Assembly (NCBI GenBank): GCA_036946415.1
Contig: JAQIJD010000022.1
Span: 1 to 16,107, forward strand
Direction: 5' to 3'
DNA length: 16,107 nucleotides
From: Sphingomonas_Q fennica_A
GTDB taxonomy: Bacteria; Pseudomonadota; Alphaproteobacteria; Sphingomonadales; Sphingomonadaceae
In this document: piece after piece, positions 15,074-16,107 of the stretch
Layout of the letters: each line of letters begins with the position of its first letter
Numbering within the stretch: position 1 is the first letter of the stretch
The notes under the pieces: generated by a model
The model's database searches: none
What the model was told of the DNA's origin: nothing
Seen by the model: only the letters and a program-made list of their open reading frames with translations
Made by a program: the position numbers and the translations under genes

Positions 15074-16107
15074 ACGTCCCCAATTCCCTCCGCGCCCAGC
15101 CCGATACGGATGGGCATTTCGGCCAGTTCGGCGGCCGCTACGTCGCCGAGACGCTGATGCCGCTGATCCTGGAGCTGGAGCGCGAATATCGCGCGGCGAA
15201 GGGGGATTCGGCGTTCGCCGCCGAATTCCAGAACCTGCTGCGCTATTACGTCGGCCGCCCCAACCCGCTCTATTATGCCGAAGGGCTGACCGAGGCGCTG
15301 CGCGCCGACCTGCCCGCGGACAGGGGTGCCAGGATCTACCTGAAGCGCGAGGATCTGAACCACACCGGCGCGCACAAGATCAACAATTGCATCGGCCAGA
15401 TCCTGCTCGCCCGCCGCATGGGCCGCACCCGGATCATCGCCGAGACGGGCGCCGGCCAGCATGGCGTCGCCACCCGCCACGGTCGCGGCGCGCTTCGGCC
15501 TGCCCTGCACCATCTTCATGGGTGCGCGCGATATCGAGCGGCAGAAGCCCAATGTCTTCCGCATGAAGCTGCTGGGGGCCGAGGTGCGCGCCGTCACCTC
15601 GGGCGCGCAGACACTGAAGGATGCGATGAACGAGGCGCTGCGCGACTGGGTCGCGAACGTCCACGACACCTTCTACATCATCGGCACCGCCGCCGGCCCG
15701 CATCCCTATCCGGAGCTGGTGCGCGACTTCCAGTCGGTGATCGGCAGCGAGACGCGCGAGCAGATCCTCAGCGCTGAAGGCCGCCTGCCCGACGTGATGG
15801 TCGCCGCGGTCGGCGGGCGGTTCCAACGCGATCGGCATGTTCCACCCGTTCCTCGACGATCGAGACGTCCGCCTCGTCGGCGTCGAGGCGGCAGGCCGCG
15901 GGATCGATACGCGCGAACATGCCGCCAGCCTCGCCGGCGGCGCGCCGGGCGTGCTGCACGGCAAACCGCACCTATCTGCTGCAGGACGAGGACGGCCAGA
16001 TCGCCGAAGCGCACAGCATTTCGGCCGGACTCGACTATCCCGGCATCGGCCCCGAACATGCCTGGCTGCACGAGACGGGCCGCGCCACCTACGAGCCGGT
16101 GACGGAC
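15070..16107 (+). CDS. trpB: Tryptophan synthase beta subunit, partial, three frameshifts as read
   Basis: TrpB condenses indole with serine, using PLP, to make tryptophan. The ATG at 15070 overlaps the trpF stop. The product starts with GHFGQFGGRYVAETLMP; the PLP lysine is Lys103 in LNHTGAHKINN, followed by AETGAGQHGVAT. The frame then shifts at three sites: one extra C in 15473-15475, one extra G in 15815-15817, and one extra A in 15963-15965. Correcting them restores ATATVAARFGLPC, the phosphate-binding VGGGSNAIGMFHPF, and HGNRTYLLQDEDGQIAEAHS. The window ends at about residue 345 of a protein usually near 400. trpA would be expected to follow, outside the window. Confidence 0.92.

Overview
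The window is very GC-rich DNA with strong G/C third-position bias. It encodes ordinary chromosomal housekeeping genes. The protein sequences, and the set of genes (siroheme synthase-like protein, SspB, DUF2093 protein, xseA, purD), fit an alphaproteobacterium, most likely a sphingomonad (Sphingomonas-type). This assignment comes from recognising families, not from a database search.

Layout. (1) 1-2161, plus strand: the 3' end of ppc, a strong hairpin, then a siroheme-synthase-type gene overlapping a zntB/CorA-type metal transporter gene. (2) 2204-4963: a TlpA-type thioredoxin-fold lipoprotein (minus), diverging from an aromatic-acid-type MFS transporter (plus). (3) 4969-7668, minus: a histidine operon hisB-hisH-hisA-hisF in which every junction is a 4-base start/stop overlap. 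(4) 7745-9660, plus: sspB (ClpXP adaptor) and fumC (fumarase). (5) 9688-12206, minus: xseA, a DUF2093 gene and an M23 peptidase lipoprotein gene. Its head is back-to-back with purD (plus, 12206-13468), and the two start codons share one base. (6) 13469-14322: a lower-GC stretch with one methyltransferase gene. (7) 14439 to the end, plus: trpF-trpB, with trpB running off the window.

Working together: HisB, HisH, HisA and HisF cover four consecutive activities of histidine synthesis. TrpF and TrpB belong to tryptophan synthesis. Ppc and FumC feed and run the TCA cycle. PurD is in purine synthesis, XseA in DNA repair, SspB in tagged-protein degradation, and the two lipoproteins act in the envelope.

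The most notable feature is seven apparent single-base insertions that break four conserved genes: one in the siroheme gene, one in fumC, two in trpF and three in trpB. Each frame is restored exactly by removing one base from a short homopolymer, which points to sequence error rather than gene decay. Other points of interest are a relic of a methyltransferase domain on the siroheme protein, likely leaderless promoters for hisB and trpF, the one-base start-codon overlap of xseA and purD, and the low-GC methyltransferase insert. I found no CRISPR array, tRNA, rRNA, transposase, defence island or clearly new system. No gene-free stretch exceeds 300 bases.
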